Origin: Bacteroidetes bacterium SW_9_63_38
GTDB lineage: Bacteria; Bacteroidota; Rhodothermia; Rhodothermales; Salinibacteraceae
Direction of reading: 5' to 3'
Assembly: GCA_003022435.1 (NCBI GenBank)
Contig: PXUA01000007.1
Coordinates: 1-64,000 of the forward strand
Length of the DNA stretch: 64,000 nucleotides
Below the pieces are notes generated by a model. The model made no database searches, had not been told where the DNA came from, and worked only from the letters and a program-made list of their open reading frames with translations. Below, one piece after another: positions 22,026-30,718 of the stretch; the stretch's first letter is position 1, and every line of letters begins with the position of its first letter. The translations under genes were made by a program, and so were the position numbers.

Positions 22026-22535
22026 GTGATGCGTCCTCTGCGCCTGATGGGTCCCCTCCTCCTCGCGGGCCTTCTCCACCTCGGACTGTCTGTCGCTGCC
22101 CAGGCACAAGTGACCATTCCGCCCCGATCGCTGCACGAAGTCGTCGAGACGGCTCGGGCGGACGACACGCCCATCCTCATTGAGGTCTACGCCTCCTGGT
22201 GCCCCTACTGCCAGCGCATGCAGGAAACGGTCTACGCCGACTCCACCGTGCGACGATACCTGGACGACCATTTCACGTACGTACGCCTGAACAGCGACAC
22301 CACCGGCGGCCAACACTCCTTTCGGGGCGACACGCTTTCTACGAGCCAACTGGCCTCGGCCCTGGGCGCCCGCGGTGTACCCGCCACTGTCTTTATGACG
22401 GCCGACGGCACACCCATCGCCCGCCAGCCCGGGTTCGTCAAGCGTCCGACGTTCCTCACGATGCTCCGATACGTGGGCTCGGGCGCGTATCGGAACCAGG
22501 ATTTCAAAACGTTCACGGAGCAGGAGTCGCGGTGA
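22026..22535 (+). CDS. Secreted thioredoxin-fold protein
   Basis: A 169-residue protein with a signal peptide (LRLMGPLLLAGLLHLGLSVA, cleavage near AQA) and a thioredoxin-like fold of the SoxW/DUF255 kind. The redox site is IEVYASWCPYCQRMQETVYA (CPYC), with the cis-proline region GVPATVFMTADGTPIAR. The WCPYC active site and export signal indicate a periplasmic disulfide reductase/isomerase; the substrate is unknown. The N-terminus reads MMRPLRLMG; the second Met or a GTG just before it are alternatives. The next gene in the same direction begins 140 bp further on, with no shared function evident. Confidence 0.85.
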   Translation: MMRPLRLMGPLLLAGLLHLGLSVAAQAQVTIPPRSLHEVVETARADDTPILIEVYASWCPYCQRMQETVYADSTVRRYLDDHFTYVRLNSDTTGGQHSFRGDTLSTSQLASALGARGVPATVFMTADGTPIARQPGFVKRPTFLTMLRYVGSGAYRNQDFKTFTEQESR

Positions 22536-22675
22536 TGCGTGTGGGCGTAAAGCATGTTGTATGAGGAGTGAACCGGAGAGCGAATTCGCACCGTGGGTCT
22601 GTGCTTTTCCCCCGATCGCCGCGCCTCTCGCCGTTCTCCTCTCGTCCGATCTCCACCACGCCTCTCATCTCTCGA

Positions 22676-23608
22676 ATGCGCGTCAGCTACTGCGACGGCT
22701 ACTACGTGCCGCTCCCAGACGGCCACCCGTTTCCGATGGCCAAATTTCCGGCGCTGCACCGGCGCCTGCTTGACGAGGGCATTATCACCTCCCGCGACGT
22801 GGTCGCCCCCCGCCAGGCCGACTGGGCGGACCTGCGCCGGGTCCACACGGCCGAGTATTTGTCGAACCTGGCAGAAGGGTCCTTGTCCGACCACGCCGAA
22901 CGGCGGATGGGCCTGCCGTGGTCGAAGCGTCTCGTGTACCGCTCGCGGCTGGCCGTACAGGGCACCATCAACGCCGCGTTCATGGCCCTCACCGACGGCG
23001 TAGCCGCCAACCTGGCCGGCGGCACCCACCACGCGTTCCCCGACCGGGGCGAAGGCTTCTGCGTGCTCAACGACGTGGCGGTGGCGATCCGTGTGCTGCA
23101 GTCCTCGTGCTGGGCCCGCCGCATCCTCATCGTCGACCTCGACGTGCACCAGGGCAACGCCAACGCCGCGTTTTTTGCCGGCGACGATTCGGTGTTCACG
23201 TTTTCGATGCACGGGGCCAAAAACTACCCGTTCGAGAAGCCATCGTCGTCCCTCAACGTGCCCCTCGACGACAACATCGGCGACGACGTGTACCTCGACA
23301 CCCTGAAGGCCTACCTGCCGGACACGCTCGACGCCGTTGCCCCGGACCTCGTCTTCTACCTCGGCGGCATCGACGTGGCGGCCGACGACCGATTTGGGCG
23401 CATCGCCCTTTCCCGCGACGGCCTCCACGCCCGCGACCGCTATGTGCTGGAGCAACTCGACCAGCGCGACCTCCCGGTGGCGCTCCTGCTCTCGGGCGGC
23501 TACGCGGAGACGCCGACCCTGACCGCCGACCTGCACGCCATCCTGCATCGGGAGGCTGCCCGGGTCTTTTCCCCCACGGCGGCCCCGGACCATCCTGCCA
23601 TTCAGTAG
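22676..23608 (+). CDS. Histone deacetylase-superfamily amidohydrolase
   Basis: A Zn-dependent deacetylase-fold protein of 310 residues from the ATG at 22676 (MRVSYCDGYYVPLP). The family motifs are GGTHHAFPDRGEGFCVLNDV (active-site His pair), ILIVDLDVHQGNANAAFF (zinc ligands Asp and His), VFTFSMHGAKNYPFEK, and YLGGIDVAADDRFGRIALS, which supplies the third zinc ligand. Bacterial members act on acetylated amines or acylated small molecules (acetoin utilisation and acetylpolyamine amidohydrolase relatives); the true substrate cannot be read from sequence. The frame upstream of 22676 is not family-like. A family A element follows 38 bp after the stop. Confidence 0.9.
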   Translation: MRVSYCDGYYVPLPDGHPFPMAKFPALHRRLLDEGIITSRDVVAPRQADWADLRRVHTAEYLSNLAEGSLSDHAERRMGLPWSKRLVYRSRLAVQGTINAAFMALTDGVAANLAGGTHHAFPDRGEGFCVLNDVAVAIRVLQSSCWARRILIVDLDVHQGNANAAFFAGDDSVFTFSMHGAKNYPFEKPSSSLNVPLDDNIGDDVYLDTLKAYLPDTLDAVAPDLVFYLGGIDVAADDRFGRIALSRDGLHARDRYVLEQLDQRDLPVALLLSGGYAETPTLTADLHAILHREAARVFSPTAAPDHPAIQ

Positions 23609-23645
23609 AACCGGGGACGAGCACCGCGTACAAGGGCTGTAGACG

Positions 23646-23799
23646 TACCGATCCGTGAGAAAGTACGTAAACTATTTTCTGCTGCAGCTTGGGAATCCCA
23701 GATTGCTGTAGATCCCGGATGCTGGAAATCTCAGATTTCCGGGACCGCGTACAGCCGTAAGCAACGAACGGTCTTTAGAAAATCATTCACGTATCGGTA
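23646..23799. repeat. Complete family A mosaic element (154 bp)
   Basis: Inverted termini TACCGATCCGTGAGAAAGTA and ATTCACGTATCGGTA. The interior holds GCTGGAAATCTCAGATTTCC, the palindromic module also found at 30546-30569 and 45389-45412. It fills the space between convergent genes and ends 4 bp from the stop of the LytTR regulator. Confidence 0.85.
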
Positions 23800-23802
23800 G
23801 TA

Positions 23803-24552
23803 TCACACGATGCGGTCGCGGATGTCAGAGGCATACGACCGACTCACCCGAACCGTCGTGCCGTCCTCAAGAACGGCTTCGTACCCGCCCGCCCCGTCAC
23901 TGTAGAGGTGATCGACAGCAGAAAGGGCAAGAATGTGGGAGCGGTGAACGCGCAGGAATTGATCGGAAGGGAGCCGTTCCTCCAGGTCGCCAATGCCCAT
24001 CGAGGAGAGATACGGGCCGTCGGGGGCATGAAGCTTCGAATAGTCGCCCGCGGCCTCGATCCAACGGATATCGGCGGGGTCGACCGGAATAATTTTCTCT
24101 CTGTGGCGCACGTAGAGGTGCTGGGGCGACGTGTCCGTCTCGCGCTTCACGTGCTGCAGAAGCAGGGCGAGCCGATCCCCGTATTCCTGGGTGCGGTCCT
24201 CCTCGAAGCGCTCCAGGGCCCGCTCCACGGCTTTTCGGAAGCGCGCCTTGCTATACGGCTTCAAGAGGTAGTCCACCGCGTCCGCGTCGAACGCCTCAAT
24301 CGCGTACTCGTCGTACGCGGTGGAGAAAATAATGTCCGGCAGCACATCGATTCGCTCCAGCACCTCGAAGCCGCCAAGGCCCGGCATCTGCACGTCGAGG
24401 AAAACGAGATCCGGCGCCTCGGCGTTGATCGTATCAATGGCCTCGCGGCCGGTCCCGCACTCCCCGATCGGCTCGATGCGAGGCACGTCCTCCAGGTATT
24501 CCTGGATGAGATTGCGGGCGGGCGGTTCGTCGTCGACGATGAGGGCTCGCAC
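23803..24552 (-). CDS. LytTR-family response regulator
   Basis: A 249-residue regulator with an N-terminal receiver domain (MRALIVDDEPPARNLIQEYL, phosphoacceptor Asp in PDLVFLDVQMPGLGG, lysine in YLLKPYSKARF) and a C-terminal LytTR DNA-binding domain (IRWIEAAGDYSKLHAPDGPY, LPSDQFLRVHRSHILALSAV, VRVSRSYASDIRDRIV). It would be phosphorylated by the adjacent LytS/YehU-type kinase (upstream, 42 bp gap, same strand). LytTR regulators typically bind direct repeats upstream of few target genes. Targets are not evident here. Confidence 0.95.
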   Translation of the reverse strand: MRALIVDDEPPARNLIQEYLEDVPRIEPIGECGTGREAIDTINAEAPDLVFLDVQMPGLGGFEVLERIDVLPDIIFSTAYDEYAIEAFDADAVDYLLKPYSKARFRKAVERALERFEEDRTQEYGDRLALLLQHVKRETDTSPQHLYVRHREKIIPVDPADIRWIEAAGDYSKLHAPDGPYLSSMGIGDLEERLPSDQFLRVHRSHILALSAVDHLYSDGAGGYEAVLEDGTTVRVSRSYASDIRDRIV

Positions 24553-24594
24553 GGCGCGTGGGGGACCGTTTCCGAAGTGGGATCGAGACGGGAA

Positions 24595-25677
24595 TTACGC
24601 GTCGGGACAACCGTTTCTGGGAATGGAGAACCAGACGGCGAAGCCGGTGGGCTCATTCTCGGCGGTTCGAAGAGCGGCTTCGGGGCCATAGGTGTGTTCT
24701 AGCCGCGTACTTGTATTGGCCAGGCCCGTGCCGTTTTCCAACGCCGAGAGCGGATCGTCGTCGCCAGGGCCCACGCCGGTGTCCTCCACGTGGACGTAGA
24801 CGCGATTATTCTCGGTGTGAATCCGAACTGCCACAGTTCCCCCCTCCTTCTTCGGCGCGATGCCGTGCCGCAGCGCGTTCTCCACGAGTGGCTGCTGGAC
24901 CATCGGCGGAACAGGGGTATCGAGGGCCTCCTCGTCGGCCTGCACGTCGACCTCCACCTCCAGACGGTCGGAGAATCGATGCTGCTCCAAATCGAGATAC
25001 CGGCGCGTGAAGTTGAGTTCTTCGCGGAGCGGAACGAGGTCGCGTTCTGAGCCCTCCAGGGCGTACCGCATCATGTCCGACAGCTTGGCGATCATTTCCC
25101 GGGCCTGTTCCGGATTTCGGCGCAGTGTCGCACTGATGGAATTCAGCGTGTTGAACAAAAAATGGGGATTCACCTGGGCCTTCAGGGCGGCCAGCCTCTG
25201 TTCTCGCGCCCTTGCCATCAGCGCCGTCGCCTGCCGTTCTCGATACCGGAGCCGCTGGACGTTCCGCACTAAATGGTATATCGCAAACTGGATCGCATAA
25301 ATCGTCAGGTTTCCGAACAGGATCCACTGGTAGTTCGCCGCCACCTCCGTCGTGGCGGCGGGGAGGGGCCCGAGGATAAGATGCACGCACAGGGACCATC
25401 CCCAATGCAGACGGTTCATCTCCCGGACGGTGATCCACCAGATCGGCACGCTGTAGACGCCGAGGATAACGCTGTAGACGACCTGACCGGCCAAAATACG
25501 AACAAACGGGGACGCCGGCTGCTGCCGAGCAATAAAGAACGTGTAGAGCAGGGCATAGAGCAGCCAGCCGATGATCGCCAAGCCCACGCCGGTCCACGTC
25601 ATTTCCGGCTCCGGCGGAGCCGCATTCTTCCCAACGTCCGTCGACAAAAGACCGTCCTTCGTGTTCGCGGACGTCAT
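24595..25677 (-). CDS. LytS/YehU-type membrane histidine kinase
   Basis: Inner-membrane sensor kinase of about 360 residues (ATG at 25677, MTSANTKDG). Four hydrophobic segments (TWTGVGLAIIGWLLYALLYT; VRILAGQVVYSVILGVYSVP; WSLCVHLILGPLPAATTEVA; WILFGNLTIYAIQFAIYHLV) come before a coiled-coil-like helix, then a His_kinase domain with the phospho-histidine in LKAQVNPHFLFNTLNSISAT. The ATPase domain follows (QQPLVENALRHGIAPKKEGG, DTGVGPGDDDPLS, NGTGLANTSTRLEHTYGPEA). It has no recognised periplasmic sensor domain, so the signal may be membrane-derived. It pairs with the LytTR regulator downstream. Confidence 0.94.
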   Translation of the reverse strand: MTSANTKDGLLSTDVGKNAAPPEPEMTWTGVGLAIIGWLLYALLYTFFIARQQPASPFVRILAGQVVYSVILGVYSVPIWWITVREMNRLHWGWSLCVHLILGPLPAATTEVAANYQWILFGNLTIYAIQFAIYHLVRNVQRLRYRERQATALMARAREQRLAALKAQVNPHFLFNTLNSISATLRRNPEQAREMIAKLSDMMRYALEGSERDLVPLREELNFTRRYLDLEQHRFSDRLEVEVDVQADEEALDTPVPPMVQQPLVENALRHGIAPKKEGGTVAVRIHTENNRVYVHVEDTGVGPGDDDPLSALENGTGLANTSTRLEHTYGPEAALRTAENEPTGFAVWFSIPRNGCPDA

Positions 25678-25892
25678 GTTCGATCCAGCCCATTCGAAAA
25701 GAACCGCTGCGGAGAACACGGACCGTTGCCGCCCTCTCCCGGCGTTGGTCTTTTTCTCACAAAGAGCAAAAGTGCAGAGGCCCCGAGTCGTTCACTACGC
25801 TCCCCCGTCCAGTGGGACGTCCCGCAGCGGGAACGCCCGACTGAGACGAGGGGGCGTCCCGAGCTCTTGATACCGCCGGCCAGTGGGTCGAA

Positions 25893-26096
25893 TTACCGCA
25901 CCATCGCGGCGACCTCGTCGGCCTGCTCTCGGTTGTACCGAAAGGCAATGGACTTGTAGTTGACGGCGTCGACGAGCGTCCCGATAAAGCAGAGTCCCAA
26001 CGTCCACACAGCGGCCTCTACGAATCCGGTGCGGTGAACCCGTCGCAGGAATTGGCGGGTGGCGACCTCGTCAACCGTAAGAGAGAAGGAAGACCA
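25893..26096 (-). pseudogene. 3' fragment of a TM2-like membrane protein gene, cut by a family A element
   Basis: The remaining frame reads RVHRTGFVEAAVWTLGLCFI-GTLVDAVNYKSIAFRYN-REQADEVAAMVR. This resembles the last membrane helix and tail of a TM2-domain protein. The first helix (normally with a G-x-H-R-F-Y motif) is missing, because a family A element starts exactly where it would be (26097). Upstream codons (to 26339) come from the element and unrelated sequence. The TM2 assignment is moderate; truncation by insertion is inferred from position. Confidence 0.55.
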
Positions 26097-26198
26097 TACC
26101 GATCCGTGAATAAGTTTCCGCCAATCTGAGATTGGCACGTTCGGTTTCACTACACCAGGCCGAAAAAGATCGTTTACGTACGTTCTCACGGATCGGTA
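26097..26198. repeat. Complete family A mosaic element (102 bp)
   Basis: Inverted termini TACCGATCCGTGAATAAGTT and ACGTTCTCACGGATCGGTA. It contains the small palindrome GCCAATCTGAGATTGGC, apparently a collapsed form of the larger CCAATCTGTGTG...ATTAG module of other copies. It is inserted at the 5' side of the TM2-like remnant. Confidence 0.85.
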
Positions 26199-26298
26199 GT
26201 GTCGAACCTGCCTGTCCAGTTCAGAGACACAGGCACACCGATCTGGACGGACGCACGCAGGTCTCACGCACATCCCCACGCACTCACGTACCAACAAA

Positions 26299-27375
26299 CT
26301 ATCCAATTTCCAGCATCCGCTCGACCGCCTCCAGGGCACCCTGGCGTACCTCCTCGTCGATCTCGATCTGGTACTGATTGTTCGCCAGGTTGCGGCGCGT
26401 GTCCTGCAGTGTAATCTCGTTCATGTGCGGACACCGCTGCCAGCACATCTTCAGCATGTCCTTTTCCGGATTGGAGCCCATGATGTTTTCGCCCATCGAG
26501 CACTCTGTGAGCAAGAGGTAGCTCTCCGCGTCGGTGTTTTCGACGTAGTCGATCATGGAGGAGGTGCTGCCGGAGTGATCGGCTTCCTCCACGACCTCCG
26601 GGCTGCACTCCGGATGGGCCAGCACGACGGTGTCGGGGTGCTCCTCGCGGGCCTGTTTGATGTCGTCGACCTGAAACATCTCGTGGACCACGCAGCGGCC
26701 CTCCCACCCGATCATGTCGGCGTCGAGATCCTCAGCGGGGGCCCCGTCCCCACCGGTCGCGCCCTTCCGCTCGCGCTTCTGCGGAAAGAGAATATCCTTC
26801 CCGGTCTCCTGGGCCACGTTCTGCGCCAGAAACTCGTCCGGGATGAAGATGACCTGATCCGAATCCAGCGATTCGACGACGGCCGCCGCGTTGCTGGACG
26901 TACAGCAGATGTCACTCTCGGCCTTCACGTCGGCGTAGGTATTCACGTACGTCACGATGGGGACTCCGGGATATCGCTTACGCAACTGACGCACATCTTC
27001 GGCCGTGATGCTCTCCGCAAGCGAGCATCCGGCCTCTTCCGCGGGCAGCAGCACCGTCTTGTTCGGATTCACGATCTTGGCGGTCTCCGCCATGAAGCGC
27101 ACGCCGCAGAACACGATCGTGTCCGCTTCGGCCTCGGCGGCCAGCCGGCTCAGCTCCAGCGACGAGCCGGTGTAGTCCGGAATCGTCTGAAAGAGGGCCG
27201 GCTCCATGTAGTTGTGCCCGAGGATGACAGCGTTCCGCTCCTTTTTGAGTTGGTTGATCTCGGCGGCGAGGTTGGCCTTCCGACGAAGATCAACCTCGTG
27301 CGGATCGTCGAGCCGCTCCTGAAGCACCTCGTACAGCGCATCGGGCGAGGTGAGCGTGGCTGCGTCGTTTTTCAT
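26299..27375 (-). CDS. nadA: Quinolinate synthase (NadA)
   Basis: [4Fe-4S] enzyme condensing iminoaspartate with dihydroxyacetone phosphate to quinolinate. At 358 residues it shows the family signatures NAVILGHNYMEPALFQTIPD, DTIVFCGVRFMAETAKIVNP, DICCTSSNAAAVVES (cluster cysteine region), VLAHPECSPEVVEEADHSGS and LLTECSMGENIMG. Conserved cysteines for the cluster are in ICCTS, PECSP and the C-terminal MCWQRCPHMNEITL. It is the third gene of the leftward nadB-nadC-nadA operon, 54 bp after nadC. Confidence 0.97.
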   Translation of the reverse strand: MKNDAATLTSPDALYEVLQERLDDPHEVDLRRKANLAAEINQLKKERNAVILGHNYMEPALFQTIPDYTGSSLELSRLAAEAEADTIVFCGVRFMAETAKIVNPNKTVLLPAEEAGCSLAESITAEDVRQLRKRYPGVPIVTYVNTYADVKAESDICCTSSNAAAVVESLDSDQVIFIPDEFLAQNVAQETGKDILFPQKRERKGATGGDGAPAEDLDADMIGWEGRCVVHEMFQVDDIKQAREEHPDTVVLAHPECSPEVVEEADHSGSTSSMIDYVENTDAESYLLLTECSMGENIMGSNPEKDMLKMCWQRCPHMNEITLQDTRRNLANNQYQIEIDEEVRQGALEAVERMLEIG

Positions 27376-27429
27376 GGTGGATCAGCGGTCTTCGAGAGGG
27401 AACAAGGGACAATCGGCGGCGCGGTCTTC

Positions 27430-28356
27430 CTACCCGGTCCGAACACTCAGGTCCAGCGTGGGGGCCGAGTGTGTGAGCGCTCCAATCGAGATTCGGTCGA
27501 CGCCCGTTTCGGCAATCGGGGCAACGGTGTCGAGGCTTACGTTCCCCGACGCCTCTAGCGGCACCCGGCCGTCGGTCCGGGCAACGGCTGCCTGAAGGGT
27601 CGGGATCTCCATGTTGTCCAGCAGAATCAGGTCGGGGCCGGCATCGAGCGCTTCGTCCAGTTCGTCGAGGCCTTTTACCTCCACCTCAATTGGGTACCGG
27701 TCACCGTACTGATCACGGACGCGCCGGAGGGCGGCTGTGATCCCGCCCGCACCGTCGATGTGATTATCTTTCACCAAGACCATGTCAAAAAGGCCGAGCC
27801 GATGGTTGGTACCACCCCCCTGCCGCACAGCGTACTTGTTGGGCCGACGGGCGCCGGGGAGCGTCTTGCGGGTGTCGAGGATGCGCGCATCGGTGTGGGC
27901 CACCGCATCCACGAAGCGGCGCGTGAGGGTGGCAATGCCGGAGAGCCGCCCCAGCACGTTCAGGGCGGGCCGCTCGGCGGTGAGCAGGACCCGGCCCGGG
28001 CCCGCGACGGTCGCCACGACCTGCCCAGCCTCCACCCGGTCCCCCTCATCGGCGCGGGCGTTCAGAGCCAGCTCCGCGTCCACGAGCCCAAAGAGCGCTC
28101 GTGCCAGCGGAAGCCCGGCGATCACGCCGTCTTCTTTTGCCAGCACTCGCCCTTCAAGTTGATCGGAGGCATCCAGCGTCGCCGCACTGGTCACGTCGTT
28201 CTGGGCGGGCGGGTAGGCCCCCGGCGCCCACGCTCCGTCCGCGTCCACATCCTCATTCACGCTCAGTTGGAGCCACGAGAGCACAGTCGGGTGGCGGAGG
28301 GCCTCGGGCAGCGCGCGACGCGCTCGTCGTACGGCGGGGACGGCATCGGCAGTCAT
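27430..28356 (-). CDS. nadC: Nicotinate-nucleotide pyrophosphorylase (quinolinate phosphoribosyltransferase)
   Basis: Converts quinolinate and PRPP to nicotinate mononucleotide, CO2 and PPi. Family motifs are NDVTSAATLDASDQLEGRVL, ERPALNVLGRLSGIATLTRR, RILDTRKTLPGARRPNKYAV, GGGTNHRLGLFDMVLVKDNH, IEVEVKGLDELDEALDAG and LEASGNVSLDTVAPIAETGV. I chose the ATG at 28356 (MTADAVPAV), giving 308 residues; the frame upstream is not family-like. It lies between nadB and nadA and completes the pathway from aspartate to NaMN. Confidence 0.97.
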   Translation of the reverse strand: MTADAVPAVRRARRALPEALRHPTVLSWLQLSVNEDVDADGAWAPGAYPPAQNDVTSAATLDASDQLEGRVLAKEDGVIAGLPLARALFGLVDAELALNARADEGDRVEAGQVVATVAGPGRVLLTAERPALNVLGRLSGIATLTRRFVDAVAHTDARILDTRKTLPGARRPNKYAVRQGGGTNHRLGLFDMVLVKDNHIDGAGGITAALRRVRDQYGDRYPIEVEVKGLDELDEALDAGPDLILLDNMEIPTLQAAVARTDGRVPLEASGNVSLDTVAPIAETGVDRISIGALTHSAPTLDLSVRTG

Positions 28357-28492
28357 GACACGGGAACAAGATCGAAGACGCGAAGCGCAAGGAATCCCGG
28401 AGCTGGACGGACCAGTCATCGACGGGGACTGTCAGTGCGGGAACGAGCGCAGTGCGGGGACGAGCGCCCGGTGGGGCCCCCGCTCTCTGCAA

Positions 28493-29989
28493 TCATCCGT
28501 CGGCCGCCACAACTTCGGAGGCCGGTATGTCGGTGCGGTAGTGGCAGCCCACGGAGGTCTCGTTGGCAAGCGCCGCCTCGGCGATGAGGGCCCCCACGGT
28601 CACGGCAGATCGCAGTTCAGCGGCGGACCGCGGGAGCGGCCGCGCCCTCGCCTGCACCGCCTGTTTCACGGACCGGAGCGTGTCGAGGGCCTGCCGGAGT
28701 CCGTCCGCGGACCGGCGAAGGCTCACGTGGGCATCCATCGCCCGCTTGACCTCGTCGAACGCAGCGTCCACCTCCTCAACAGTCCCCCGGACGGAAGAGG
28801 CCTCTTCCCGCTCACCGGGCGACATCGGGGCCCGCTCTGCCGCGTCAGTTCCAGCCCGCAGGCCCCACACCAATCCCTCCAGCAGCGAGGTCGACGCCAG
28901 CCGGTTGGCCCCGTGCACGCCGGTCCGCGCGCATTCGCCCACCGCGTAGAGTCGATTCAGCGAGGCCCGCCCCCACGTGTCCACGTCGATGCCGCCGCAG
29001 AGAAAGTGCTCCGCCGGGACGACGGGAATCCCGCCGCTCGGGTCCACCCCGTTTTCGTCGCAGAGAGCGGCCAGGTCCGGAAAGGTGCCCGCGAAGTCAA
29101 GGGGCGACACGTCGAGGAAGACCTTCCCGGTGGCCCTGTGCTCACGCTCTACGGCCCGGGCCACCACGTCGCGCGGCGCCAGCTCGGCATCCTCGTGCAC
29201 CTCTGGCATGAAGCGCTCACCTCGGGCATTGCGCAGGAGGGCCCCCTCCCCGCGCACTGCCTCGCTAACGAGAAACGGATCGCCGCTCGCCACGCAGACG
29301 GTCGGGTGAAATTGCACATATTCCAGGTCGTCGATCTCCGCTCCGGCCCGCACGGCCATCGCGAGGCCGTCCCCGGTCGCCCCGCCCGGATTGGTCGACT
29401 GCCCGTAGAGGGCGCCGATGCCGCCGGTGGCCACGATTGTCGCCCCGGCCCGCCACGGCGTCACCGTGCCGCCCGATTCGAGCCAGGCCCCCGAGACGCG
29501 TCCGTCGCCGGCGAGGAGATCAACCGCCGCGGTGTCGTCGTGAATCGTGACGCGGTCGTGCTCAGCAAGGTAATTCAGAAACGGAATGTGGATGTGCCGG
29601 CCCGTCGAGGCATCCACGTGGAGAATGCGGTCCGCCGAGTGGGCCGCCTCGCGCCCGTAGTCGAACGCGTCCTCTTCGGTGTCGAAGCCCACCCCAAGCG
29701 TGTCAATGAGCACGTCGTGGACGGCGCGGTCGGCCTCCTGCACCAGCACGTCGAGCGCCGCCGGGGCGCTGGTGCCGCTGGAAGCAGCATCGATGTCCCG
29801 CTTGAACGCTTCCGGCTCCTTCCGCGCCACAGCAATGCCGCCCTGGGCCCACCAGGTAGACGCTCCCTCAGGCCGGGTGGCTTTCGTAGCGAGGGTGACG
29901 TCGGCCCCGTTCCGTGCCGCCCCGAGGGCCGCAGAGAGGCCCGCGATGCCGGAGCCGAGAACAAGTACATCGGTGGTGTGCGTCGCCAT
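28493..29989 (-). CDS. nadB: L-aspartate oxidase
   Basis: FAD-dependent enzyme oxidising L-aspartate to iminoaspartate for NadA. The N-terminal dinucleotide-binding fold is VLVLGSGIAGLSAALGAARN, followed by the family segment GASTWWAQGGIAVARK. The catalytic/substrate region includes HVDASTGRHIHIPFLNYLAE, VATGGIGALYGQSTNPGGAT, MEYVQFHPT-like LEYVQFHPTVCVASGD, and the C-terminal LYAVGECARTGVHGANRLAS. Length 498, near the usual 500-540. It is the first gene of the nadB-nadC-nadA operon. Confidence 0.97.
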   Translation of the reverse strand: MATHTTDVLVLGSGIAGLSAALGAARNGADVTLATKATRPEGASTWWAQGGIAVARKEPEAFKRDIDAASSGTSAPAALDVLVQEADRAVHDVLIDTLGVGFDTEEDAFDYGREAAHSADRILHVDASTGRHIHIPFLNYLAEHDRVTIHDDTAAVDLLAGDGRVSGAWLESGGTVTPWRAGATIVATGGIGALYGQSTNPGGATGDGLAMAVRAGAEIDDLEYVQFHPTVCVASGDPFLVSEAVRGEGALLRNARGERFMPEVHEDAELAPRDVVARAVEREHRATGKVFLDVSPLDFAGTFPDLAALCDENGVDPSGGIPVVPAEHFLCGGIDVDTWGRASLNRLYAVGECARTGVHGANRLASTSLLEGLVWGLRAGTDAAERAPMSPGEREEASSVRGTVEEVDAAFDEVKRAMDAHVSLRRSADGLRQALDTLRSVKQAVQARARPLPRSAAELRSAVTVGALIAEAALANETSVGCHYRTDIPASEVVAADG

Positions 29990-30191
29990 GGGCAGACAGG
30001 CTTCTGCGCGAGTAGATGGCCCGGGAAGAAAACCTCCTCAATTCCATTTCTTGATCCGTGTTCGGACCTACAAAGATTGACTATAGTTTTCTTTACTGGG
30101 CGTGAACCTCACCCCCGAGTCCCTCAAAAGTTCGCAACAATGGCGTGAGATTGGGCTGTGTTACCGATCTTTGGGAAAATACACAAATCTG

Positions 30192-30244
30192 TTCCAGAAT
30201 CGCCGGGCGTTTCAGAATCGCTGCACGTTTCAGAATCGCTGAAC
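30192..30244. repeat. 18-bp tandem repeat abutting a family A terminus
   Basis: Three 18-bp units of type TTTCAGAATCGCTGCACG follow in tandem and end exactly where the TACCGATCCGTG terminus begins at 30245. They are non-coding. The period equals that of the lepB tail repeat, but the sequence is unrelated. Confidence 0.75.
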
Positions 30245-30569
30245 TACCGATCCGTGAGAACGTACGTGAACAACCTTCTTCGACGTGGTGCGAACCGTGC
30301 TCAGTTATGAGCGAAACCGAGCGTGCCAATCTCTGTGACCTTATGAGATTAATCGCCGGGCGACTGATTTTTCTCACGACTCCAACGGGAAAAGTGCACG
30401 CCCGACGATTCGGCCGTGCAGGCCGGCTCTTCCCTGTAGCCCTTCCCTGTAGGGCTCCGGTCGCCGAACGGAGCCTCTTCCCTGTAGAGCCCTCATCCCT
30501 GCCGCCGGTCGCTCCAATCGTCTTGTTCGTTGCCGAAAGCGCCGATTCTGGAAATCTCAGATTTCCCAG
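30245..30569. repeat. Family A element, left end and internal modules; right end unclear
   Basis: The left terminus TACCGATCCGTGAGAACGTA at 30245 is followed by module B (CCAATCTCTGTGACCTTATG, 30330-30349). After a stretch with three copies of TTCCCTGTAG (30428-30495), the palindromic module CTGGAAATCTCAGATTTCC occurs at 30548-30566. No clean right terminus is visible. This fills most of the 730 bp between the nadB start and the 3' end of the kinase gene; I see no gene there. Confidence 0.6.
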
Positions 30570-30718
30570 TGCAGCTTCCCGGAAAGATCGGGAGACACAC
30601 GAAAGCTTTCGGTGCGCTCGGACGGGAGGCCGGAGCCCTGGTTAGAGCCTTCCGCGTCAGAGTCGATGGATGGGAGCATTGCCGCGCGACTCCGGCCCAT
30701 TCGTCCAGAACGGGGCCT

